Shown here: piece after piece, positions 11,939 to 23,851 of the stretch
How the letters are laid out: the number at the start of each line of letters is the position of its first letter
Position numbering within the stretch: position 1 is the first letter of the stretch
Source of the DNA: Dirofilaria immitis
Taxonomy: Eukaryota > Nematoda > Chromadorea > Rhabditida > Onchocercidae
Direction: 5' to 3'
NCBI GenBank assembly: GCA_024305405.1
Contig: JAKNDB010000014.1
Location: 310,001 to 374,000, forward strand
DNA: 64,000 bases
Position numbers and translations under genes: made by a program
The notes under the pieces: model-generated
Database searches by the model: none
Seen by the model: the letters and a program-made list of their open reading frames with translations, nothing else
Told to the model about the DNA's origin: nothing

Positions 11939-14011
11939 ATTTTTAGCATATTGTGATTGTACCATTTATTTCATTAGAATAAGTATTTGCTAAAACCGGA
12001 TATGTGTTTTTTTTCGAAATAGCTTTTTAAAATCATGATTTTTTAAATGCGTCGGGTTTTTCCGAGATCTTCTTTTGAAAGTGAATTTACGATTTTCATT
12101 TAAACAAAGTACCCCAAACTTTTTTGTTTTATCTCATCTTGTTAAACGGATTAGGCTATAATTTGTCATCACATATTTTTTATCAGATCCATTTTAATAC
12201 CTATTTGTTCAATTTTTTAACCAAAAATCCATTTTGATCAGCAGTACACTTTCTGTGGAACATTGCAGAGCTGATAAGTTTTTTTCGAAACATTCCAAAA
12301 AGCAGTAATTTTATTAAAAACTCCAATATTATGGAATATTACCTGTTTTTTCCTCATCATGCAATATTAATCAAATATAGTGGATGATATGAGAGTTGGC
12401 AAGAGGACTTTCACATTCTTTATCCATTTTTATCAGTAAATTATATCTGTTATCTATTATTATGACTGTAAATATGTTTGTATGTTTCCAATGTTGTTAT
12501 TGATGGGTCAAAAATTGTTTCTTAGAACTGGAAATTCTCGCTTTTGAAGAATTCATTGTAAATCTAAAACTCATTTATTTCATAAATTTTTATACTTTTC
12601 AATAATTAAAATACTTTCTTCGATATACAAATTGATATTATGGAAATGACGAAACAAGTTATTCTCCAAAAATAGCGACATATCTTTTCACATGTCTCAT
12701 TTTTTCCGTTTTGTAGAATTTGAATTTAGATTTTGTTTGATTGAATCCGAAGAAACGTAGCCGTGATAATAGTGTGAACTTTATTATGTGGAAGATTTAA
12801 GTAGTATTAATTTTTATTAAAATACTTGGATTTCCCACTGAATTATCAGGACTATCCGGTTCATTACGTGGAAACAATATTTAATGTTAATGCAAGTGAT
12901 AGAGAATCTCTTTATGTAAATGTTCTTGCGTTAATTAAGATTTTGTCCATAATACAGACTTTTTAAAAAATATTTTACATATATATAATAATGAAGTGAT
13001 ATTGCCATCGTTTCACTCTAATGTCTTAACCGGATGATACTGTCGATAATAAATAATTGTACACGATTGAAAAATAGGTATGTTAGTTTTTATGGAGGAA
13101 AAGAATTGCTTGGACTAAAGTTTTTCACGTCAAATGAACATATGTTGCTTTAAATCGGTAAATAAGCAACTGAAACATAACAACAGTGGTTTATTTTTTC
13201 CAAACATGTGCCATGTGCTATTTTCTTCTAGAATTTGTTTTTATTGCATAAAGATGTATCTTTTATATCCCTCACTCAAATTGTATTTGTGGCACAAATT
13301 TAAAAAGACATTCGTTTTATTAATACTGCTCTCAATTTCCTCCTTGTTGCCATCAGTGCTATCAGTTTTCTAATTTCTATAATCTCAGTCTTTCGATTCT
13401 GTCCTCTTTACTACTTTTCCACATATTACATGTTCTTTTTGTTCATTCCGGAAATTTTCCGTGAAGTAACAGCTTAATTTTACAAATTTTAGATAAATTT
13501 ACATTAGAGAATATTGTAAGACCAAATATAATGTGCATGTACACTATAGACGAACAAGTAGAACGGTATTATCGAATTCTATATATGTATTTTTTTTTCA
13601 ACTGTAAAATTCTCATTGCTTTTCACTATTAAAAACTAAGCAAAGTGAAGATTCGTATCGGATATCAACTGTTATATTTATTTCATTTTTGATTAAATTT
13701 TAAAGAGGTGTTTTTATCCTATTCTGTAGATGATAAAGAAAAATAGAACGTGTTGAAAAATACTTCGACAAAAGTTCTCAATTTTTTTGCAAGATGAAGA
13801 TTTAAAAGGGAATGAGAACCTTCGAATTAAAATTCTCGTTGAATATTTTCTGTCTTGTTTGTTCTCTTTGCTCTTCTTTTGCTATGTTTTGTATTTATAA
13901 TCGAATAATGGAATATGTGCTTCCGATAGTATATCTGTTAAATTACTATTGAACTTATTTTTTACCATACATTCATTATCAACACTTCTATAACACGCAA
14001 AATATTTTCAG

Positions 14012-17000
14012 GGGCACAGTGTTGTTGGTAGAGTCTTCATAAAAATTTCTAATAAAGGAATAGGAATGAATAACAAAATATTATTTCTATTGATTACTGA
14101 AGATTTTTAAAATCACTGGAAATATTACTGTAGTGAATCTTATTTTCTGATGATTAAATTGATGCTTTTTCCAAAGGATGCCGCAATGAAATAAATGTCC
14201 ATAAAAATATATAGCCATAATTCAAAAATTTACTAACTGGAGGACTTCGTACTTCATCCAAAATTTCGGTCAAAATATTATGAACTAGTTTCTTGGCTTC
14301 TGATTTCGAAAATAAAAGTTTTTTAAAGTGGAATCAACAAAGCTAGCAAGACTTACGGTCTTTCAATTAAAAAGAATATCGGTCATTATCATATTATCAA
14401 TTTTGGAATGGAAAATGGATTTTTTTCCAATTTTCTTATGAAGTACAATTGTTCAACTTTGACATATCTGCATGTCTAGTAGTTGTGCTGATCATTATGA
14501 TAATTCTCATTTATTTATCCGCTTATTCTTTACCTGCTTACTCACTCATACCCTTCTTCAATATATATTTTTAAGGGCATAGTTTATTCCCTAATCTGGA
14601 TGCTTCATTGGGATTATTACATCCATTAGTTACAGTAAGAATAACTATTTATAAAATTGACAAATATGTTTCACAATTCATTTAATATATTAAGCCATGT
14701 GCGACATCAGTTGATATTATGTGGTTTCAAAAGTATGAGTACGAATATTACTAAGTAACCAATATTGAAAATTATGAATACTCTGTATTTCTGCTGCTTC
14801 TATTTCAACTTTATCAATTAGAAAATTCGAGATAAAAAAAGGAAAGAGAAGAAGTATCATGAAGAAGTGGTACTGTTTTTTGCAATGCAATGAGTTTGTC
14901 ATTTTACTGTGATGTACATATCATCAAAGAATTGGAATATTGTTTTTGCAGACATCAATAGTTAGGCACTGGAAGATTTCTTATGGTAGTGTATTATTAT
15001 TCTCGGGAATGGATAGGCATTTATCATGAGGAATTAATGCTGCGGAGAAAATGAAACATTCTTAGTCAAACTATAAAAATGTAAATTAAATTAAGGAAAA
15101 ATGGAGATAAAATTAAGAAAAATGATAATAAACAGAAACTCCCAAGGAATTTTATGAAACGAATGAGCTGCTCATTTCCTTGATTTCACCTCTGATATGA
15201 TAAGATTTTGCATTATTTCATCAAATAATGCAAATAGAACAATCATTTTTATATTTAGCTTAAAGAATAATTAAATCTATTCCCATTTTCAACCTTCCAT
15301 TATGTTTTGAAAGGTATTACATATAGATGAATAAATTCAATGAGTATCTTCGAGAAAGCTTTAATGGTTATTTATATTAGTCAATTGTTTGTTTTGAACG
15401 TAAATTATTGAACTCTTAGAAATCTTTCTGCGGACATTCAATTAATGAAAAAGATAAGAGGGAGAGATAGAGAAAGAAACAGAAACACTAAAAAATTCAA
15501 TGTTGCGGATAAAATTTTTTTTTTAACTAAAATATATATATTATAGTAAACACATCATTCCTTGTTAGCATCTTTTCTTTTTCTTGCATAGACTAAGAGT
15601 TCAATAATAAGTAATACTATCTAAATTGAATGAATAATTGATTGCCCTTTTGATATTGAAAATAACATTACTTCACACATTTCCTTCATCATGCTTCAGT
15701 TCAGATGTTTGTTAATTTCCAGAAATTTTCCTAGAGAATTGACGTATTCAACAATTGATGAATGATATGATATACAGTATCGCAATCCATCCTAACAAAT
15801 CAAACATATATTTTTCTGAATTTCAGTACAAATGTTTTATCTATTTGAAGCGCTACTGAAAAAAGACACGGATCAATCATGATAATATTCTTCTTCTTAC
15901 GTATGAGCAATATGTCTACCCAAACTATTCTATCTCTTTTTTTTTCAAATTAAATGTACGATAGACGTTATTTCGACTACATTTATAGTTTTTCCGTACG
16001 GTTACCTGCTTTTACCTTAAAATGATTGCTTCCATTTTCGTGACATAAATGTGTTATAGCAAATAGCTTCTAAATTTATTTCATTCTCGCAATGTGATAT
16101 AATTGATTCTAGTCAATTCGATTTGGTTACATATAAACTGTAATCAATCAGTAATAGTACGTAGTGGTACATTTTCAATCGCTAATCGCTATGCTTAGAA
16201 CGTGATCGAGAAACGAACATGAAAAATGAATGGGGTGCATTCAGAAGTCAAATTATAGTTGTAAAACGTAAGATCGTTATTCCTTCTGCATTTTTGATAT
16301 AATTCCGTTAATGAGCACTTATGGATGTTAAGCTAGTGAGCTTCTTCGTCAATCTTCACATCTCGTTCAATATCGCCATCTCGTCGTTCATCAAATCATT
16401 AGAAGAGAATGTCACCCAATTGCTAACAGGATAGAGGATTGTATGTGGAAAAAGAAAGGGAAGAGAGAGAAAGGGAAGGGGAGGATGGGAAGAGAGAGAA
16501 GATGAAACTATCATGAAGGAGGAGGAGAGGGAAATTTAGCGAAACAACAAAATTCATAAAACTTTGACGCGTTCATCGAGATGCCATTGTATGACATCTA
16601 TAGATGTCCTTTCCATAATGTATAGTGTTATTGATTGGAAGGAGTGAGGTTTCATTCTCGTCGAGACCATTCTATTCGATCTATTATCGATGCAAGCGTT
16701 GTATATATTGTGCGTTGCTCGTCTACTGCTAATTTTACACTGTTGCTTCTATCTTCTCCATTTACACACATTTAACATTTGTTATTAAAATCGTTTCTTC
16801 GTATACATTTGAGATACAAAGTACGTGACACTGAAGAATAAGTATGTATTAATGATATGATATGGGAAAAGATCTATATTTCATTCATTGAAATAATGAT
16901 TAGCTATTTTGTAATTGTTATTTATATGAATGTCACATATTAAATTGATTTTTAATCCTAATGAAAGATGGAAAAGGAAGAGAAAAAGAGCGAAATCACA

Positions 17001-18120
17001 TGAGCATGGAATTTTGATTGACGTCAGTTTTCGTCATTATTTTGATTTTGTTATCTTCTCCTATTTTTTCTCTCATTTTACTTCTCTTTCTCAATGTTGT
17101 TGAATAGTAGTAGTAGTAGTAGGTAGTAGGTAATAGGTAGTAGGTAGTAGGTAGTAGGTAGTAGGTAATAGGTAGTAGGTAGTAGGTAGTAGGTAGTAGT
17201 AATTTCATATACTTTTCTTTTCTGTTGAATGTTCAAAAGGACAGTTTGAAGTAATTTTATCAATTCCATCATTTTTTTTTAAATATTAATGTATTGTTTT
17301 ATAAATTTAATGCTTTTTAGATTCAGAGAAAACTCTTTGTAAAATTTATCAAAATTCATCGCATCATACATACAGTGTAGCACGTAGTAACCTACTTTAA
17401 CAATGCGTCCTTATAAATAGGTTAATATCACTCCTGTTTGCTTCATAGTTATTCAAGTATATTTATTGTGCGTGTATATCTCAGACAAATATTAATATGA
17501 TAGTGAGTGGTATCAAATCTTTAGATAATCAACAGAAGTATATTTCGGAGATGTCAAATAGGAAAACAGAATCAGCATCATGTGCCATGCTTCCTGGAAC
17601 AAGTAATTTAGGTACCGGAACAGTCGTCTCAAATGCATCACCGCTCGTCGAGGTCGTCTCAAATGCATCACCACTTGTTGATGTTGATACACGCGGGACA
17701 TCTGAAGTTTCGCATGCTGGTAGCTTCTTAAAATTCTTAAATGTACGTTGCTTTTCTTGTCTCGTTTTTTCTCTTCAATATAAATTACTCTCTGTAAATC
17801 ATAGCTAATTTTAAATCCTGAAATTTATTGAATTCCAAAAATTTTGAAATTTTATGATTGTTGAAAGAATAAGGAGATTGGAGACCTGATAGAATATGAT
17901 TATGTTCAAAATTTTTGAACAGTGGACTTTTTAATGTTCTAGCTGATGAGCTTGATAATTATTTCAAAAATTCGAAATTATTAAATACTGATCTTCATAT
18001 TCAAATATGTTTCAGACTAATGGAGTGTTGAATATCTTTGGACGTGGTTTCTTGGCAGAACCTGTGCTACGTGATGAAGAAGAAAGCTATCGTTATCTGA
18101 TGGCTTTAGATCGTTATTAA
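14012..18120 (+). CDS. Four downstream exons: probable long cytoplasmic tail of the ADAM gene, or a separate small gene
   Basis: Exons 14012-14027 (16 bases), 14576-14634, 17485-17742 and 18016-18120 (TAA). If the ADAM exon starting at 11813 is spliced at CAA|GTATCT after 11917, phases run 0, 1, 0, 0 to the stop with no break, giving a protein of about 1024 residues. Acceptors are TTTTCAG, TTTTTAAG, ATCTCAG and GTTTCAG; donors are GTAGAG, GTAAGA and GTACGT. The last two exons encode a Ser/Thr-rich stretch with an exact-frame 10-residue duplication (VVSNASPLVE/VVSNASPLVD) and an acidic end containing NIFGRGFLAEPVLRDEEES and ending MALDRY. I do not recognise the domain. Alternative: an independent gene starting at ATG 17497, 12 bases after an acceptor that could serve spliced-leader trans-splicing, giving 116 residues without signal peptide. 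The coding nature of the last two exons is more certain than which gene they belong to. Confidence 0.5.
16180..16700. promoter_or_regulatory. GC-richer block with purine tract and palindrome, possible internal promoter
   Basis: This block is clearly less AT-rich than its surroundings. It holds a purine tract (GGAAAAAGAAAGGGAAGAGA and similar, about 16445-16535) and a perfect 16-base palindrome GACATCTATAGATGTC near 16591-16606. It sits 0.8-1.3 kb upstream of the exon starting at 17485, so it could be a promoter for a short transcript. The functional reading is inference only. Confidence 0.3.
17105..17199. repeat. TAGTAGG heptamer tandem array
   Basis: TAG triplets pass into a regular 7-base unit TAGTAGG with two interspersed TAATAGG variants, over about 95 bases. 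It differs from the nematode telomere unit TTAGGC. It creates an artificial Tyr/Leu/Pro/Thr repeat on the minus strand. Confidence 0.95.
17623..17682 (+). repeat. 30-base in-frame coding duplication
   Basis: Units 17623-17652 and 17653-17682 match except in the last third, where most changes are synonymous. They encode VVSNASPLVE and VVSNASPLVD. The synonymous drift suggests selection on the peptide after duplication. Confidence 0.9.
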
Positions 18121-20516
18121 ATGAGAAAGATCATAATTTCTCATATCCATTCATCGATACTTATAATCGGCGCTGCAAAATATTTAATATTTTTCTAGTT
18201 CCTTCCATTTAGTTTTTATTTCTTTCGGCTAAATTTATCTCTTCTAGTAATGATTTTGATAGGATATATTTTCTTTTATGATGGTTAGATTCTCTTTGGA
18301 GTTATCACTGCAAAGATAATCCTGATTTCTGTAACATTTTTTATAAGGATTCAGTAATTGAGAAATTTATTTTTATTTTTCATTGCGGAATTTTTACAAG
18401 CGAACTCAATTTCTAAGAAGATTTCGCTATTCCGATGATAATTTTTGTGTTCTTAATTCAGCTTTTGCCAAAATTTTTTCATCTATTTTTTTCAGGCTAC
18501 CTTTTAATTTTGATATCATGTGTGTAGCATGATCTATGTTCATTCAAATAGAAATTATGGAATTGTATTTTTGCCTGTTTCTTTTTCAACTTATTTTTTT
18601 AATGTCATGCGCTTTTGTACTTTTTCAAAAAATTTCGGTGCGCGTTTCTTGCATAGTATCAAATTAGAAACAATAAGACAAATATTTGCATTAAGGATTG
18701 ATCAAAATAACACATACGCATTACTATATTGGACCATGATAAAGATCATCAGAGTCACCAATTAGCTTTCTTCGCGTAGAAGTCCTTGAGTCGGGTGCAG
18801 ATTCAATCACCTTGAGATCGCATCCTTGTGGAGTTGAACAGAAAGTTTCCGGATGATTTTATTATTAATGAAAGCTAACTTTTACTACATTTACAATAGT
18901 TTTTTGAATGCAAATTTCGACGTACTTTAATGGATTTCGGTTGATTTTTTTAATTTTCTTAGTTCGAAGTATTCAATCAAATGAACATATACGGGACTGG
19001 ATTTTCTTTTCATTTTCTAATATCTTGAAACCTTTGATTCTCAGCGAAAAAAGAGAATTTTGGTTCAGTACTTTTAAAATTTTTCGTATTCTGAAGAATT
19101 CTAGTTCGTTCACGATCGTGGATACGATGTGATTTATGTATGATGAGTTTTTTAAGATAGAACCAAAAAGTCCGATATATTGGGGAATTCAAGGTTTAGA
19201 TATAAGAAAATCAAATGATTGATTTGCTCTTGCAAGAAATGTAATCGCTTCCTGCTTTAGGCTCATAATACAAGGGAAAAAGCGTTTAGTTGTTTTACTA
19301 ATATTTTGAATAGTATATGAAGAAATAATGTATTCAAGATATCAATTCCTGCACTTTGAAGATGTGTTATCTTTTAAATGTTTCATTCTTTTATCTAAGT
19401 TGATATTTTTGGCTCTCTTCGTGACACGGGTATTATATTTTCTCTTCATAGATGATATGATGTGCAGCGTTATTATCTAAACTCTTTTTGACTTTATTCT
19501 CCATGTAATTTTGGAAGGTTGCCTTTATTTCATAGTTTTTATTGCTTCTGTATCAAATGGAAAAAGCGAAGTGACTTAAAAATGCTATTTCTTATGAAAA
19601 TATCCTTGAGTGATGATAAAATTTTGCTATGTAACTGTTTAACGACGATACATAGTTTTTATTTAAACGTAAAATTTCCTATGTCAGATACATTTCTCAA
19701 CTGCCACTTTTCGAATGTCTAAAATTTTTCTCAAAAATCTTAGAATTTCTAATCAACAATTAAATAGTTGTTTCGTGAATCTACTGCAGAAAGTTGTTTC
19801 AGTCTATCCGGCAGAGAATTCTACCGTTTGAGAAGATGTGTTTCTGCATCCAATATCCGACATGTTCAATTCATTAAGCCGATTCAAAAGTAATATTGCG
19901 ATATTGCTAGACAGTGAAATGTAGTTTCATTTATTTTTATGTAATAATGACTTTAAATGAATCCATTTCTATAAATGGTTGAGAAAAGTTTCTTTTATTT
20001 CCAAATTGATGATTATCTCGTTTCAGCTCGATAGCTAGACTCCTTTGATCATCACATCATTCATAGATACCACATAGAATAATCATTTTTTATAGATATA
20101 CAAAATCATAATTAATGTTCGACTTATTCATCTCCTTCAACTTAACTGTTTTTTCATTTCTCTTTATATTTATATTTTTATACATCTCTATTGAGTTTAT
20201 GATAGGAATGGAAAATCGAAATATTAACAAGTTTAGATATCCATATCATTTATGGTATATCAAACAGAAGTATATGGCTATTGAAGAAATGGTTTGCCGT
20301 AGAATATTCCGATATTTTTTACTTGGAATTGTTAGAAAGCATTGCTAAAAACAAGCGGAGTGATATTCCTTAGTTTAATGGAATTTTCCTATACGCTACG
20401 TTTGTATTTGATTTGCGTGGAGCATGGCCGTTTTGTAAATCCTGTTCAATTCTTAAAATACCAAATTGATACATATATATTTATTTATTTGATACTAAAG
20501 TTCATGATAATTCCTA
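18121..20516. other. Intergenic stretch between the ADAM-tail exons and the ICT1 gene
   Basis: No gene model could be supported. The one odd patch is the GC-richer segment around 18728-18870, which has open frames on both strands and is discussed in the findings. Open frames at 18520-18765, 18908-19132 and 20115-20348 are Phe/Ile/Leu-rich and look fortuitous. Confidence 0.5.
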
Positions 20517-23467
20517 ATGTACTGTCTCAGGCAGCATATCAATAAATTTCTGATACTACAGCAAAAGCAACAACAACAGCGATACTTTTCTCGTGTATGT
20601 TCAATCTATAATTACTTTCATTTTTAATGTTTTATTCGATTTATTTAAATTCTTTTTCGTAATGCCATTAACATAATTTCGATGTAACTATTTACTTTTC
20701 AATAGTATTATTTTTAGAAGTACGTCGGTAGCAGTGAATTTGTTGGATATATTCCGGTTGGTAAGTTTTCCTTTTCCCTAATAAAAGTCATCATTCAAAG
20801 GTTTTTTATTTTATTCAAATTATTCAATGTTAAACGTTATTTTATTAAGTCCCTCTCTGATTGATTTCATTTCAATGTTTTGGTTTATTTCAGTTTTTTC
20901 TCTCAACACAATAATTCTGATATAAATTGCTTCATTTTTATCACTTCAAATGCTTCGTTATCATTCAGTGCTTTATATTAGATTATTTCTGAAAAATCCA
21001 TATATTACTAAAATTGATAGAATCAAAAGAAGATGGAAGAGAAGGGAATAACTTTAAAACAAATTTAAATTAATTTAAAAAAGAGAAAAAGTAGAGGGAC
21101 ATTTTGACCTCTTTAATTTAATAAGTTGTATATAATTTATCTGTTAATGTCATCAAGCTGTAACTAGTTGTTTGTGAATTTGATTAGAAAAATATATTTG
21201 AAAACTTCTATTTTTCAAAAAAACTTTAGGATCTATTAGTGTAAAGAATGAAAGATAATTTAAAATATTTCATTAGACACTGACTGGTTTTCATATCACT
21301 TTATACTATTTATTCTCAAAAATGACTCGTAAAATTAATTCTTATTTCAATTAATTTAATTTTAAATTTATTACATCTTTAATTAAATGTCGAAAGATCA
21401 TCTTGGATTCGATCAATTATTTCCGTGACTTATTTATTAATTTTCTTGAAAGGTTTCAATATTCAATTTCCGCTAAAAATTTTAATGACTTTTTATAGAC
21501 AGAATTAAAAAACGATTCATGCGAAGCAGTGGCCCTGGCGGTCAGAATGTTAATATGGGTATGAATTAATTGTTTTCTCCACATGATTAATTGCACCGTA
21601 AATAATAATGAAATCTATTTTCTATGATAATCTTCGATTTTAATACACTTCATTTTTTAGAAAATCTACTGGAAGAGTTTCGTTTCAAATTTCATTTCAT
21701 AAATTATTAAGATAAAGAATCAAATCAGTATTAAGTAGGAAAGAGATTATACCTTTAGCTAAAATATTACTAGTGTAACTTATCCCATCCTTGTAAGCTT
21801 AGCGAATGAAAAGGTGATCGCTTATACTTTTAGGCATTGTGTATATGTTGTGTATTCTATCAAAAACTTATTTAGATAACTCCTTGGGAAGTGATAATTT
21901 TTTCTTATTTGTGCTCATAGGTTGATCAAGTGTCGAATCATTTGCGTAGATCTGTAGACAGAGTTTTAGACCAATCAAGAATAAGTCAATCATTTTAACG
22001 TGTAGACACAAACACATATGCTTATATATACATATATAGATTATATCAAATTTTCCGCTGAGTATACTGAACAAGATTTTGAATACTATGCATGGATAAA
22101 TTATTAATTAAAGCTCATTTCAGGTGACACTGATATAATTTTAGAACAATTTAGCTTTTTGTAAGCAGTGTTTTGTATATGAAAAGTTTGCCTATCAAAT
22201 CATTGAAAGAATTGAAGCCAATCATTTATCAAATTTTGGAGAAAATAATTTTTACTTGTATAATGCATGTTTTGCAGAAAAGTCAATTACTAACTATTTA
22301 GTGGAAACATTTATTTATTAACACAAGCATACCTTATCAAAATTTTATCTCATTCTTCTGCTTGAGTTTAATGTAACTCTTATCATAAATAAGAATTTTT
22401 TTCAAGTAAATACAAAATGTCAAATACGGTTCAATTTAAACGAAGCAGATTGGTTGAGCCCAGAAATTCAAAAAGTATTTCGAAAACGTTTTGTTCGACT
22501 GCTCACTAAGCAACATGATGTTGTAATTTCATCAGATGAGTCGAGGATTCAGGTAACACACTTTTTCTGTTGCTGGTTTGGTATTATTGTAAAAATATAT
22601 GTATAAGCTAAATTTTAGATATTGTTGATTATTTCTAATATATGCTGCTATAAATTGTTCAATTTTTCCATTTGCAACAAAAAGAAATCTTCATGAGAAA
22701 TGAAAAAGTTTAAATAAAAAATATGTTCTTTCGTTGGTTTTTTAAGTCGGAGAGAGTTCTTTTTTTTGATACTTTTATCTCTTGTAATTTGTACTGAAGA
22801 GTTTTTCATAAATTTATACAACTACTCATATCTATTATTTTTAGGCAGAGAATCAAAAAGATTGTTTTAAGAAACTGCATGCTATGTTACTGGCATGCAA
22901 TAAGGAGCTCCTGGATAGTAAATCACCTACAGATCAGGATAAAAAAATTTTAGAGAATAGGTATACTTTCCAAGTAGAATCAAAATCATTTCTTTCAAAT
23001 TCATCGAATAAAATTATTCAGATTATATTTTAAATACTAATTTCGCAACCTGTGGATCTCACTTTTAATAATTTCACTACCTTCATGCAGCAGTTCAGGT
23101 AAAGCATCACGTAATATTTTAAGCAATATCTTCATATAATCCATCGTTTCTCCTTTGGATTTTTAGTATTTGTCTTTAATCCATCCTTTTTATATTAGCT
23201 ACTGTTTTTTCATCAATTCAAAAGACACATTATGTCTCATTGTTTTACACTGTTATTCCTCGATCCGTGTTTTCTTTTTAAGTTTGTAATTTACTCACAT
23301 AAATATTTCGTAATTATTTAGTATGTAATGTTAGTCAAATGATTCCAATTTTAGCGAATATTTACATGAAATCGTTTTAGAGCAAAAAAACAGCACAACG
23401 GAGATTGTACGCAAAACGTATAGAGTCACAGAAGAAGAGAACTCGGGATCCATATGAATACATTTGA
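20517..23467 (+). CDS. MRPL58: Mitochondrial peptidyl-tRNA hydrolase / ribosome rescue factor (ICT1, mL62 family)
   Basis: Releases peptides from stalled mitochondrial ribosomes and is a component of the large mitoribosomal subunit in animals. Exons: 20517-20594, 20718-20760, 21499-21558, 22407-22552, 22845-22960, 23383-23467. All phases agree and give 175 residues (human protein about 206). Residues 1-26 (MYCLRQHINKF... ending QRYFSR) form a basic, Gln-rich presequence with an R-x-F-S-like processing site. Then comes IPVDRIKKRFMRSSGPGGQN, with catalytic GGQ at 54-56, followed by NVNMVNTKCQIRF, which matches the NVNKVNSKAEVRF type of this family. The C-terminus is strongly basic (KKTAQRRLYAKRIESQKKRT), as expected for the tail that enters the empty mRNA channel. 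The family's insertion distinguishes it from full release factors, which have an additional codon-recognition domain absent here. The ATG at 20517 is chosen because it opens the presequence exon and leads in phase to GTATGT at 20595. The last acceptor is unusual (see findings). Confidence 0.93.
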
Positions 23468-23845
23468 AGTACTCCTAATTATTTCTTTTCAAATTTATTC
23501 TGTGTGAAAGGTAGACTGATATTTCAAAATAGCTAGGGATGAAGATTTTGTAACTTCTAATTGAGGAATCTCTTGAAAAATTGTTTATGACGTTATTTAT
23601 TAGGTTTCTAGGATGTCGGAACCAATTTTATGGTGTTCACAGATAATGTGATCATTGTGAGATGCTATAATATTGTTTTCAATCAGCTTTTAAATATTAC
23701 ATAATCTAGCTTCGTTTGTTTCACTTTATTTCTTTCTAAATGCAAAAAATGGATTTATTTAATTTTTTAAGGAATTCTTTCCCATCAAATGTGTAAATTG
23801 TAAGCTAAATACTTCACTTTATGTCTACTTTACCATTACTTAGCA

Positions 23846-23851
23846 AATAAA
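23846..23851 (+). terminator. Candidate polyadenylation signal of the ICT1 gene
   Basis: AATAAA about 380 bases after the stop codon at 23467. In a sequence this AT-rich such hexamers are common, so the assignment is weak. Confidence 0.25.

Larger units (their letters stand above)
11939..17484 (+). other. Long intron or intergenic region after the short ADAM stop
   Basis: Apart from the two small exons at 14012 and 14576, only AT-rich non-coding sequence is visible to 16.2 kb. From 16.18 to 16.70 kb the composition changes (see separate entry). At 17.1 kb there is a heptamer repeat. If the long ADAM model is right, all of this is intron. Confidence 0.5.

Noticed and set aside
16996..17272. 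Two minus-strand frames with Tyr-Leu-Pro-Thr repeats
   Set aside because: Translation of the TAGTAGG heptamer array.
18781..18860. Possible tRNA in the GC-rich island
   Set aside because: No convincing cloverleaf or T-loop GGTTCGANTCC could be traced on either strand.
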